From Hypsibius dujardini (taxonomy: Eukaryota; Tardigrada; Eutardigrada; Parachela; Hypsibiidae), in the NCBI GenBank assembly GCA_001579985.1, contig LRSR01009012.1:1-25002 (forward strand): 25,002 bases of DNA, read 5' to 3'. The notes under the pieces were generated by a model. It saw only the letters and a program-made list of their open reading frames with translations, was not told the origin of the DNA and ran no database searches. Numbering within the stretch: position 1 is the stretch's first letter; every line of letters begins with the position of its first letter. The translations under genes were made by a program, and so were the position numbers. Positions 9,617-19,575 of the stretch are shown piece by piece.

Positions 9617-11588
9617 ATGACTTTATCTCTCGGGAATAATCCGTACAATCGTTTCTCATGGGAAGACGCTGTAAGTGAACCGTTGAAATGAAACGTTTAG
9701 AAATGGGTTGTTTTACCTGATAAGGCTTCGTTATAAAGACGCGCTATTTCTACCGTGGTTGCTTCATACCGTGGAATTTCTTCCCCACAAATGCTTCCTG
9801 TTTTATTTTATTATGAAATCCGTTTCAGGAGTTCCCCATCCTGTGCCAGACATGCCTCGGCGACAATCCCTACCTGCGGATGATGAAGGAACGCTACGGG
9901 AGTGAGTGCAACATCTGTCAGCGACCATTTTGCGTGTTTCGCTGGTGCCCGGGCAAAGGAATGCGCTACAAGACCACCATCGTCTGCCAGACCTGCAGTA
10001 AGATGAAGAACGTCTGCCAGACCTGTCTGCTGGATCTGGAATACGGTGAGTGCGGAGCGTGGCAAAAGAGTTTCGCGGATTTTAATCGTCAGGGACGCCC
10101 GCGTTTTACGTGACCTATACTTTTCTCTCTTTAGGCCTTCCCGTTCAAGTGCGCGACTCGGTTTTGAATCAGAAGCACGAAATTCCCAAGTCTTCGGTCA
10201 ATCGGGAGTACTACACCCAGAACATGGAAGGAGCGGTAAGAGTGGTTGGAAATGGTTTGCGTTGCTGCGACGCAGTCAATCAATCAATCAATCAATCGTA
10301 ATAAGAATGAATGACGTTAATCAATCAATCAAGCGAACGATAACAGTTGGTAATTTTCAAGTCCTTCTAGCCATTTGTCTCGTACTCATCCGTTGACAGA
10401 ATTCAACTTGTTTAGGGCATTCGAACCATCTGACAGACTTATTTTGTTACACTTGAAATCTTAGCGTTCTTTTAATCTTGTGGAATGCTAGTTCAAGTCA
10501 AAACTTCGCACCCCAAGATCTGACGTTGTAATCAATCAATTGATCGAACAACAGCACACATAATCTACTTAACCTACTCACTACAGCTCGCCGAGGCTGG
10601 CGGTTCCGTTTCCGGACTGGATCTCATCGGACACACCCAGGCGCAGAACGACCAGCTCAAGCGACTGCGACGCAGCGAGCCTTACTACAAACGCAATGCA
10701 CCGCACGTTTGCTCCTTCTTCATCAAGGGCGAGTGTAAGCGTGGTGAAGAGTGCCCCTACCGACATGAGAAGCCCAGCGATCCGGACGATCCCCTCTCGT
10801 CGCAAAACATCCGGGACCGGTACTACGGAACCAACGACCCGGTTGCCGCGAAGCTGATGGGAAAGTTGAGCCGTCAACCTAAGCTGGACAACCCGGAAGA
10901 CCGGAACATAACCACGCTTTACGTGGGAAGCGTCTTGGAGCCAATTACAGAAAAAGACCTGCGGTACGAAGAGGAGATCCATTGCTTCCATGCTCATGAC
11001 TTAAATGGGGAAACCGTTTTTACGATGTTGAATTTGTCGACAGGGATCATTTCTATCAGTTTGGGGAGATCCGCAACATAAAAATGGTCCAGAAACAGCA
11101 TTGCGCTTTTGTGGAATACACGACGAGGCAGGGAGCCGAACTGGCTGCCGAGCAGTCCTTCAACAAAGTAAAGTAACATTTCAACTGATGAAATTCAAAT
11201 TTTTTTTGCGTGGTTGAAGTTTTCTGTCTTGTGTTTAGGTTGTGCTTCACGGCATACGACTCAACGTCCGCTGGGCGAAACCGCAGTCTAAGCAAACCGG
11301 ACCCGGCGGGGATATCCAGCAACGTCTGCAACCGGTCCCTGGTCTTCCGGGTACTTTACCTCCTCCGGAGAAGATGAATCAGAGCGGTGAACCGTCAGCT
11401 CCTCAGTCCCAACCCGGACCGTCGTCGTCGTCCTCCATGGGCCAGGGAATCTACTATCCTTCTCAGGACCCTTCGCGGTATGTTTTCTCCAACTGCATTT
11501 ATTGGTCAAAACAAGGAAAACGATATTCTATACCGTTTTCCTATTCTTTGGTAGATTGGGATCCGGGAAACACGGCAGCCAATACTGA
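9617..11588 (+). CDS. RBM22: Pre-mRNA-splicing factor RBM22
   Basis: Seven exons: 9617-9670, 9829-10045, 10135-10235, 10587-10963, 11044-11167, 11239-11477 and 11555-11588, about 381 aa (human about 420). The N-terminus reads [16 protein letters not shown] cysteine-rich region follows ([39 protein letters not shown]). A CCCH zinc finger ([20 protein letters not shown]) comes next, then an RRM from TTLYVGS through [10 protein letters not shown] to GIRLNVRW. The tail is Pro/Ser-rich with [22 protein letters not shown]22 (yeast Cwc2/Ecm2-related) contacts U6 snRNA and the intron in the activated spliceosome in the nucleus. Intron 4 (10964-11043, donor GTACGA) interrupts the RRM at a split Arg; reading through it shifts frame, so the splice is required. 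The C-terminal proline stretch is shorter than in vertebrates. No defect seen. Confidence 0.96.
10276..10332. repeat. ATCA microsatellite in RBM22 intron 3
   Basis: Two short (CAAT)n runs, at 10276-10297 and 10319-10331, within the 351-bp intron 10236-10586. Confidence 0.85.
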
Positions 11589-11697
11589 TATCGACGCGTT
11601 TGCTTCGCCATGGATGTGAGTCACTCCTGCATCGCGAAACTCTTCTCTCTGAATGTGCGATGGTTTTAGCGCTTCTCTTGTTCGTAACGTAAAGTAT

Positions 11698-11841
11698 GAG
11701 GAAAGGGTTCTGGAATGGGCCACCGGATGGCCAGGTGGCGCTTTGATCGAAAACTGATGAGCCACTGCGCAGTCAGCGCCCTCTGTAGGGAACTTTTTCC
11801 AAGTCTGATTACAGGATGGCCCATTCCAGGACCCTTCCCTC
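11698..11841. mobile_element. Short TIR element, family 2 copy A (144 bp)
   Basis: The left end reads GAGGAAAGGGTTCTGGAATG. The right end, reverse-complemented, reads GAGGGAAGGGTCCTGGAATG, and the match continues into GGCCA. GTAT flanks both sides (11694-11697 and 11842-11845), a possible 4-bp target duplication; a TA duplication nested in it is the alternative. No coding capacity. It lies between the convergent 3' ends of RBM22 and UNG and may fall in their 3' UTRs. Related copy at 15453-15763. Confidence 0.85.
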
Positions 11842-11980
11842 GTATGGTTGTTTAGTTTGACCGTTTACAACTTGTCTTCGCGGAAGTAATACTGCCGCGA
11901 ATTGCGGTCATTATTTTGAATACAACAAGCGAAAGACGCTATTACAATGTGAAGCGTACGGAAAGAAAGCGTGTAAGAGT

Positions 11981-14249
11981 TCAGACGGCGTCTAGTTTTC
12001 CCCAATCGATGGGAACCTTCCCGCCGGCCAACAAGAGTTCGTTCGTGCGGGAAAAGTGCTTGCAGCCTTGAAAGTGTTGGACAGAAAGGGGAGAGGGGTG
12101 TCCGGCGGTAAGAACATGGTGTCGACTCTGAACCATGCGATAGAAAGCTCTTACGGAAAAGCAGACACACGTGGCAAGAATCTTGCACTGACCGAATCAA
12201 GCACTTTAACTCGGGGTTGTGCCACAAACGAGTGTAATGGCTTAACTTGGTTAGCGCAAGGTTTTTGCCACGTGCGTGCTATTAATTGAACGGATAATCT
12301 GGAGGCACATTCAAACCTTGTTGATCTTGGCGCCCTTCACTTGCGCATACCTTCCCCACAGCAGGAAGACAACGCCGGTCAAATTTTCGTTCAACCACTG
12401 CAAGTTGAGATTGATTCGTCAAGTTTCTGTGAATTAGAGATTCATGATCCTCATGGTGGAGGTATGCTAACCGTAACAACAGCATCGGTAAACTGTTCCC
12501 ATCCTTGGTTCTTGTGGCTGTTCGCCTCGCCGGCACGGACCGTCAGGCAAGCGTTCAGCAACAGCACACCTGAAAACGCAAAGACGCGACTCTGTCAGAG
12601 CGTAGTACTGTCTTCTCGCGTTAGACAGGGACAGTCTGTGTGCACGAGTACGGCTGTGTGCACCGTACACACAGCACAAGCGCCGCGTGGCCGATTAAAC
12701 GTTCCACAGCTCGTACGCTGTCCCTGTCTAACGCGAAAATACAGTGATGATAAGCATCCTACTATTTCTCGGCTCACCCTGATCTGCCCAGCCGGATAAG
12801 TTTCCGTGAGTAGGGAGGACGGTCCCGGGGATGTCTGAACGAATCTCCTTGTAGATATTGACGAGGCTTGGTGGTGGAGGAATGCCTACCGGCACACTGA
12901 AGCAAAGACCTGACAACACAGAGAACTCCTTTGCATCCTACTGACAGGACGTTACGCTCTACCCATAACTGTACGTAGACAGATAACAGCAGGGACAGGA
13001 CGAAACGTTTGAACTTACCATGAGCCTGGCCAGGTCCATGATAGGGATCTTGTCCGAGAATGACGACCTTGGTCTGAAAAAACGCCTCAGGCACATCTCA
13101 GCATGATATCGACATGACGGTTAACGAATGCCCCCCCCCCCCCAATCCAGCTGCTGAAGAAACTTGCTAGGGTTCGCCAGGCGTTGATTGATTTGGTGTA
13201 GTACGTGCAAAATGGAAAAACATTGATTGATGGTTTGGCCAATCAAGTGAAATATTTCTGGTTAGATCAATCAATCAACCACTCACCTATCAGTGTTCAA
13301 GTCAGTCAATCAATCAATCAATCAACCACTCACCTATCAGTGTTCAAGTCAGTCAGTCAATCAATCAATCAATCAACCGTTTTATTCGCCAAAATCAATC
13401 AAGCTTTGCGCGTACAACACCAAATCAATCAGCGAACCGTAGCAAGTTTCTCTCAAGCCAGCTGTACCTGTTCGATGGCAAACTTCTGTGTCCAAGAAAA
13501 CACTTGGTGAGGAGGTGGGTACACAGTCCGACTAGCGCGCTCCGCGACCACGAACTTGCTCAATGTCGTGAAGTACTCCTTGGAAAATTCCTGCTTCAGG
13601 GCTTTGAACCAGGTTAAACCGAAATCTGGATGCAACAACCGCAGCGCCTTCCACTGCTCTACTAGCTCGGCCTTGAGTGAGACCAGGTTCTGACTATTCT
13701 CCTTGACCTTCACGATTTCATTGCTGACCATTTTGAAGTCACCGCTTCCAGTCCGGGCTTTCTTGAGGGTTGGTTCCACCGCTGATCCACTAGTGGACGG
13801 TACGCTATCCTTTTCCGTCGCCTGAAAAGGACAAGAACGCCAAATTACCCGGCCAATAACGGTAATGGTGAGCAACCAAAATCACCGAGCCAACAACTCA
13901 ATCAATCAATCAATCAATCAATCATCTTAATCATCCCAATCAACTCAATCAACTCGATCAATCATCCCAATCAACTCAATCAATGAGCAGGTCCCACAGT
14001 CCCCATACATCAATCAATGGAGACGGCAAATCAATGATAGCGAATCAACGACGCTTTATGCGACGAATCAACCAAGCAACCGAAAACGCGCCCCGTGAAA
14101 AACGTTCTTCGAGCAAAAAAAACATGCAAATGCATCAATCAACGCAAAACTGTCGCAAAAAACTGTCCCACCTCAGGATTTTGGGTTGCAGCTCTCTTTT
14201 TCTGCGGAGCCGTTGTGAAGAACTGCTTTATGTTGGTCTGACGCGACAT
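11981..14249 (-). CDS. UNG: Uracil-DNA glycosylase, nuclear form with PIP box
   Basis: Seven minus-strand exons: 14249-14172, 13821-13468, 13073-13019, 12909-12778, 12569-12472, 12397-12317 and 12127-11981, all phase-consistent, giving about 314 aa. The N-terminus [11 protein letters not shown] carries a canonical PCNA-binding PIP box (Q4, I7, F10, F11), then a basic KKR. The catalytic domain starts near [12 protein letters not shown] and includes [14 protein letters not shown]. The water-activating loop is GQDPYHG (Asp153, Tyr155). Also visible are the LLLNACLTV strand with the uracil-binding Asn, [19 protein letters not shown], the HPSPLS loop (His276) and the terminal PIDWGKL. All family-1 UDG signature residues are present. 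It excises uracil from DNA as the first step of base excision repair; the PIP box implies replication-linked nuclear repair. No separate mitochondrial start was identified. A poly-C run (13131-13143) and three repeat insertions occupy its introns. Confidence 0.95.
12607..12746. mobile_element. Short TIR element in UNG intron 4 (140 bp)
   Basis: Long terminal inverted repeats match over about 28 bp with few mismatches. The shared core, TCGCGTTAGACAGGGACAG, sits near 12616-12634 and in reverse complement near 12718-12736. Outer parts read TACTGTCTTC and CACTGTATTT. It has no coding capacity and no clear target duplication. It sits within the 208-bp intron between the exons ending at 12778 and starting at 12569, so it makes up most of that intron. 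Confidence 0.85.
13154..13457. mobile_element. TIR element with ATCA minisatellite, in UNG intron 2 (304 bp)
   Basis: Inverted ends share AGAAACTTGCTAGGGTTCGC (left, 13158-13177; one mismatch on the right, 13431-13450). A second inverted block, TGATTGATTTGGTGT, lies just inside. CCAGCTG occurs directly outside both ends (13147-13153 and 13458-13464), a likely target duplication. The interior is two copies of a CCACTCACCTATCAGTGTTC unit separated by CAATCAATCAAT runs. The insertion point is only a few bases inside the intron from the exon 2 donor. Confidence 0.85.
13896..13985. repeat. ATCA microsatellite in UNG intron 1
   Basis: (CAAT)n runs with CATCCCAATCAACT variants in the intron 13822-14171. 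Degenerate CAATCAA units continue to about 14145. Confidence 0.88.
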
Positions 14250-14498
14250 AATGCCTTTAATCTGTGAAAGTGCCAGCAGAATTATTTAGCTATATGCCAA
14301 TGCGCAAGGAGAGCATGTACGGAAGATGCAAAAAACCTGGAGAAAGGAATAAAATGACGGATTTAGACTCGCCGGGGAAGTCGCTCGAATCACGCCGGCG
14401 AGTAAGGGAGATCGCTTCAAAAGTTTGTGGAATGTCATAGGATAGAAAAATAAATAATAATAGAGCCAAGAAGAAAGGCAAAAGAATGATAATTTAGC

Positions 14499-14859
14499 GG
14501 CACAATCTAAAACATGGACTGTACTGAGTGTACTGGACTCCTGTACTGGACTCGTGTACTATACTGAGTGTACTGTACTCCTGTACTGGACTCGTGTACT
14601 ATACTGAGTGAACTGTACTGAGTGTACGCCAGTTCATTCATTTCAGTTCATTTTCCATACTGTACTGAGTGTACTGAGTGTACGCCAGTTCATTCATTTC
14701 AGTTCATTTTCCATACTGTACTCAGTGTACTGAGTGTACGCCAGTTCATTCATTTCAGTTCATTTTCCATACTGTACCGTTGTACCGTGCGGTAAACCGT
14801 CTGCAAGAACGCTCTAGTACAGTACACGCAGTACGAGAGTCCATGTTTAAGATCGTGCC
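14499..14859. mobile_element. Mutator-like MITE between UNG and APEX1 (361 bp)
   Basis: The left end reads GGCACAATCTAAAACATGG and the right end, reverse-complemented, reads GGCACGATCTTAAACATGG. Both continue with ACT and a GTACTG.GTGTACTG motif. An exact 9-bp direct repeat, TAATTTAGC, flanks the element (14490-14498 and 14860-14868), the size typical of Mutator-superfamily target duplications. It has no transposase. The interior is two tandem arrays: about 40-bp CTGTACTGGACTCGTGTACT units, and three 47-bp units containing CGCCAGTTCATTCATTTCAG (14630-14775). Confidence 0.88.
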
Positions 14860-14868
14860 TAATTTAGC

Positions 14869-14969
14869 GCATATTGTGGTAAAATGCATAAACTTAAATT
14901 TAATCCAAGCATTCGATCACTGAATAGCAAGACTAGGGCGCAGGGCAGCTGAAAGCTTTTCAGTAGAAT

Positions 14970-15003
<34 letters not shown>

Positions 15004-15452
15004 CCCCCAGTAACTGAAGTCTTCAGCTTTGACCACTGACTCGCCGTGCCCACTGTTCACGGTTTCGGATGCCGTTTTGTCTTTGATCGCATCCCTCCCC
15101 GAAATTGATTAGGAAATATGGAATAGCGTTAGAAAATTTGTTGTTCGTATCATCTAACCTCGATCGCCAACACAATGACGCCAAAAATCAATTTGCATTT
15201 AATCTCCTACTATAATACGTACAGTCCGCAATGCCTTGATGGGTACTACGCCTACAACAGGCACATATTACGTATGCCAACGCCGACTCCACGCGGCAAT
15301 TTGGCGGCGCTCCACAAAAGTCCTGTTTACGGTTTTCTAAATCCCGTGAAACATATTACTCCCGCATTTCCATTTGAATTTTCTAACCGCAACACTCGGG
15401 GGGATCACACACAAGTTCTCGGGACCTTCGGTCGGACGCCAGAATTAAGTGT
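14869..15452. other. UNG-APEX1 spacer, central part
   Basis: No gene recognised. It contains an uninterrupted ATCA microsatellite (about 14968-15003). The rest is unique-looking sequence with one 97-codon open frame (15175-15468) that resembles nothing I know and runs into the adjacent MITE. Confidence 0.55.
14968..15003. repeat. ATCA microsatellite, uninterrupted
   Basis: Nine perfect tetranucleotide units in the UNG-APEX1 spacer. Confidence 0.92.
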
Positions 15453-15763
15453 GAGGGAGGGATCCTGAAATGAGCCACTTGACTTTCCCGTAGCCTGAAA
15501 TGGGCCACCCTGGAATCACAACTTCCAAACAGATCTTGGCTATCACCAAGGCCTCAAACGACAGAGGATAATTGATAACCCGGTGAAACGCGTGTCAAAT
15601 ATGAAAAAAAGTTGTGGGAACATGTTTAAAAAACGAAATAACTGGATGGTTGGAAAAAACTCACTGTAGAGGTCGCTGACTATGCAGTAGCTCATTTGTT
15701 TTCGATTAATTTGTGACAGAGCGCCCCCTACCAACCGGTGGTCCATTCCAGAGCCCTTCCCTC
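15453..15763. mobile_element. TIR element, family 2 copy B (311 bp), upstream of APEX1
   Basis: The left end reads GAGGGAGGGATCCTGAAATG and the right end, reverse-complemented, reads GAGGGAAGGGCTCTGGAATG, followed by GRCCAC. It is clearly related to the element at 11698-11841 but more diverged and twice as long, and it carries an extra inner copy of CCTGAAATGGGCCACC near 15494. The flanks do not show a clean target duplication. Its right edge is 185 bp before the APEX1 start codon. Confidence 0.8.
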
Positions 15764-15948
15764 GTTATTACTAAAAACCGCGTCGTTGTGAAATTTATTT
15801 TTAATTTATTTTATTTTTATTGGCTTTTTTCGGCTTGGTGATAATCTCCTCTGTTGATGATATTCGCTTTAAGTGTTCGCTTTCATGTGACGTCACCATT
15901 AGAAGTGGATATTGAATCGGGACAAAAAAGACTTTTCTCTTTGCAGAA

Positions 15949-18900
15949 ATGGAGGTTGCACAGACCGAAACGAAGGAAGATTTAATCGCGCCGAGCTCCC
16001 CGGTTTCGAAAGCTGGAATAAGTGCTTCTCCTACCATGACTGACACCGAAGCAGCGTCCGCTGAGAAACCAAAGATGCCGAGCCCCACAGCGGCTCTTGT
16101 GGAGGCATCGAAGAAGCGTTCCAACAAGAGAAAATCCATTCTCCCTGACAATCTTCACGTAAGCAGATTTTTGTTCTTTAGGTGGATTGCTTGATGGACG
16201 ATTGCTTGATTGCTTGATTGCTTGATGAACGATTGCTTGATTGCTTGATGAACGATCGCTTGATTGCTTGATTGCTTGATGAACGATGTAGGAAGTACAC
16301 ATGAATTGTGATCACTTGATTGACTGATTGACTTGTGTTTAAATATTTTTAAGACATTTTAAAACATTCAAGGATTAGCTTTTGGTTTAAATAAAACAAA
16401 AATTGTATTTTTTATCTTAAGTCACAAAAATTGAAATCGATATTTAAAAGCGTATCTTAATTTTAAATGCTGTATGATGTGGCTTTTCTTTTAAACAAAA
16501 TAGCTTTCTTATCAAGATTAACTTTGTGGGCGATTTAAACTTATTCACTGAATTCTTTAAATTCAAACTTCGTTCAGACAGCGCTTAAGATCGATTGGAG
16601 AAATTATGAAATATATTCCTGGGCTTGATTGATGTTTAAACGGTTACTTTTTTTACTCTGCTAAAGACTTGAGCACTACAAATACTAGTGCAGATTAAAT
16701 GACGTTGATTGATTGATTGATTGATGTTACTTGCTTCTTGTTGATTGATTGATTGTTAGGTGATTGATCGATTGATTGATTGTTAGTTAATTGATTGATT
16801 GATTGATGTTACTTGATTGATGTCGATTGATGTGAGTTTCCTTGACAGGCTCTCCGGGCGTCGTTCGCGAAAACAGAAGATATTTCAGTTAGTCCCAGTC
16901 CGGACGGCAGTGTATTGGGTACTCCCGATCGGTCGACTTCAACTGAAACTGTCATTCCGGTTGTGACGGTTCAGCCTCCAGCGCCTTCTCGGGACCATGT
17001 CGAATTGAACGTGCAAGAACCCATCGCCAAACGGTTGCGCATCCGCGGCACGGAGAAGTAATGCAACCAACCTCTAATGAAGTCTCTGCTCTCGCCACGA
17101 ACCGACAGTCCGCCATAGATCGATTTTTGCGATCTGTTTTTCAGGCCGGCTTACGTTAAGCCAACTCGAACCGCAAGAAAGGCACGATCTGAATCAGTGG
17201 ACAAGGCCACATCCCTACCTCCGGCCGATTCGCCGGTGTCTGACTTTGATTTCACCGGCCTGGGTGTGAGGTCTGATGTTGCCGCCCATAAACTACCGGC
17301 GACTGCAGGCGTCGTTGACGAGGTGGCTCCCCTCAAGGGTATCTTGAAGCACGGATATGCTCCGTCTGCCAAACAACTTGCCTTCATTGATGAGGGCGTC
17401 GAGGAACGACAGGTGATTGTTCAGTCAATCAAAAAATTCAATGTCTTCCTAAAAACAATCAGCGTGGGTCATTTGATTTTACTCGGTTGCTTCAGGCTCT
17501 GGCCGAGAGTCGCCGGGTGGAGATGGAGGCAGTTCCGGCAGCTGCGGCACCCAACCCTAACAAGGGCGTGGAGCTGCTACCGGGGAGAGCTCCGAATCTG
17601 CTGATCTTGTCTTGGAACATTGCCGGATTGAAAGCATTTGTTGAGGTTCGTTCTGCTTGATACCACAGAACGACACAGAACGTGGTTCGTTCTGTCTGGC
17701 AAGTGCTCTCGCTATTCGCACAAGACCCAAATTCATTTCTGATTGGGTTATGCAGAAGCATACATGGCGAGAAATCAATACTCTCCTTCCCGACATTATC
17801 TGCCTGCAAGAGACGAAGATCCAAAACAACGACGTCTTCGAGTCCCTGGGAATCAGTGTCGGGACGAGCCACGCCTGTACGCAGCACGACGCGGCATAAG
17901 TTCTGCTTTTGATTTGTGTGTTGTTGTGCCTCTGCGTGATTTGCTGTCTTATTTGTCGCGTCCAGATTGGCATCCAAGTTTGACCAAGGGCCACGCTGGA
18001 GTGGCCATCTTGTCGAAAATCAAGCCCATTGCCGTCACTTATGGTCTCACTCGTAAGTCGATTTGCACCGCTCGTCTTCTCGGTTGCGGCTTCGTTCGGC
18101 GCACAACAGCCAACTCAGAACTGGCACAGACCAGGGGATTCCTGAGCAGTTGTATTTTCAATTGCAGGACCGGATGGTCGGACATTTGCCGAAAAAGGCC
18201 ACGCCATCACTGCCGAATACCAGAACTTCTTCCTCATCAACGCCTGTACGCCGGCGTTATTCTGTTTATGCATTGTCTTCCACTGTGCATAATTATTGGG
18301 CTGTTTCTCTCTCTCTCTCTCTTAGACGTGCCGAACTCGTCCGCCCAGCTGAAGAATCTCACTGAGCGTCTGGAATGGGACAAGGACTTTCGCGCCTACA
18401 TTGCGCAGCTGCAGACGAAGAAGCCCGTGGTGATCGGTGGGGACCTCAACGTTGCCCTGGAGGAAATCGATCTCTCTAACCCCAAACGGAGCACCAAACT
18501 GCCGGGGTTCACACCACAGGAACGGGAAAGCTTGGCTCTCACCATCAAGGACGAGAAACTGGTCGATGTCTTCAGGCATCTCAATCCCGACAAGCCAGGC
18601 TGCTATACTTTCTGGAGTGTGCGGACCAACTCCCGTCCGAAGAACGTTGGCTGGTAAGAAATTGAAGAGGAAAATACGCACTGCACAAACCAATCGAGCC
18701 TTGCGCACGCTGTCCAAACCAATCAAGCCTTGTGCGCACTGCACAAACCAGTCAAGCCTTGCGTGCACTGCACAAACCAGCCAAGCCTTGTGCGCACTGC
18801 ACAAACCAATCAAGCCTTGTGCGCACTGCACAAACCAATCAAACCTTGTGCGCACTGCACAAACCAATCAAGCCTTGTGCGCACTGCACAAACCAATCAA

Positions 18901-19212
18901 GCCTTGCGCGCACTGCACAAACCAATCAAGCCTTGTGCGCACTGCACAAACCAATCAAGCCTTGCGCGCACTGTCCAAACTGATAAAGCCTTGTGCGCAC
19001 TGCACAAACCAATCATTTTTTAGGCGACTGGACTATTTCCTCGTGTCTGAGTCTCTGATGCCGAAAGTCTGTGGCATGTGGCACTTTGTGTACGTATTCA
19101 CCTTACTTGTATGTCTTCAGTTTGTCATTGCTTTTAGTTGCCCGCGTTCTGATTTCATAGGGATGTGACTGGAAGTGACCACTGCCCGATCATGCTCTAT
19201 CTAGAGACGTGA
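15949..19212 (+). CDS. APEX1: AP endonuclease APEX1 with about 260-residue N-terminal extension
   Basis: Ten exons: 15949-16158, 16849-17057, 17145-17412, 17496-17645, 17756-17876, 17966-18052, 18168-18245, 18326-18653, 19024-19089 and 19161-19212. They join in frame to about 522 aa (human 318). The exonuclease III fold begins near residue 264, LILSWNIAGL (Asn270). It continues with PDIICLQET (Glu298), THAYW-like SHAYWHPS across the intron 5 junction, AYVPN (Tyr375), GGDLN (Asp414, Asn416), GFTPQERE, KNVGWRLDYF (Asp487) and GSDHCPIMLY (Asp512, His513). All catalytic residues are present. It cuts abasic sites 5' to the lesion, the step after UNG. The extension is Ser/Pro/Ala-rich and predicted disordered, with basic clusters KKRSNKRK (55-62) and AKRLRIRG that could be nuclear localisation signals. 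It also has GILK (205-208) and KQLAF (216-220). A 5' UTR splice is possible, since an acceptor-like TTTGCAG ends 2 bp before the ATG. Confidence 0.94.
16187..16330. repeat. TTGCTTGA minisatellite in APEX1 intron 1
   Basis: Units of GATTGCTTGATTGCTTGATG with GAACGAT spacers, ending in TGATTGACTGATTGA. It begins about 30 bp after the exon 1 donor. Confidence 0.88.
16703..16832. repeat. TGAT tetranucleotide repeat in APEX1 intron 1
   Basis: (TTGA)n runs separated by TGTTACTTG and TGTTAG motifs, ending about 20 bp before the exon 2 acceptor. Confidence 0.88.
18678..19015. repeat. 29-bp minisatellite filling APEX1 intron 8
   Basis: About 12 units of a 29-bp repeat containing AACCAATCAAGCCTTGTGCG and the palindrome GTGCGCAC. 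It occupies nearly the whole intron 18654-19023. The last unit ends in the TTTTTTAG acceptor of exon 9. Frames through it are open (a CALHKPIKP-like repeat) but are not coding, because exons 8 and 9 splice cleanly around it. Confidence 0.93.
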
Positions 19213-19575
19213 AGCACCCAGTGTCCGGTGATCTTCCATGCATGGCTGGATTTCTCTTGCTCTCTTGTGTTGCATTTACCTTCTGCGGTATTGTTTCAGC
19301 TCTGCGGCATTGTTTCAGCTCTATTGGGAAGTGCCTTGTGGTTGTTGGCACTTGAGAAATTACGGTTGGCCTCCTGCGAATTCTTGAAATCTGGTTTTTT
19401 TTCCTGCGACTCTGCGACTGTTACCTTTTGAAATTTATTGTTGATGTCAGATCAGGCGAAAGCTGTTGATTTCGTCGGGATATGAAAATAGTTGAAGGAT
19501 GTAGGAGCCAATTGGTCATTATCGATCTACAGGATAAGGATGGCAAAGCTAAACTAAACTTTAACTAACTTGCTA

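Noticed and set aside
10990-11081. Reading RBM22 straight through 10964-11043
   Set aside because: It yields a non-homologous frame; splicing GTACGA to ACAG restores the RRM sequence [10 protein letters not shown].
17841-17899. APEX1 exon 5 continuing to the stop at 17897 or splicing after GGAATCA (17852)
   Set aside because: Splicing at the GTACGC donor after 17876 gives SHAYW, which matches the conserved SHQYW of human APE1 and keeps the phase.
18437-19168. 243-residue open frame with CALHKPIKP-like repeats
   Set aside because: It is an out-of-frame shadow of APEX1 exon 8 plus the 29-bp intronic minisatellite.
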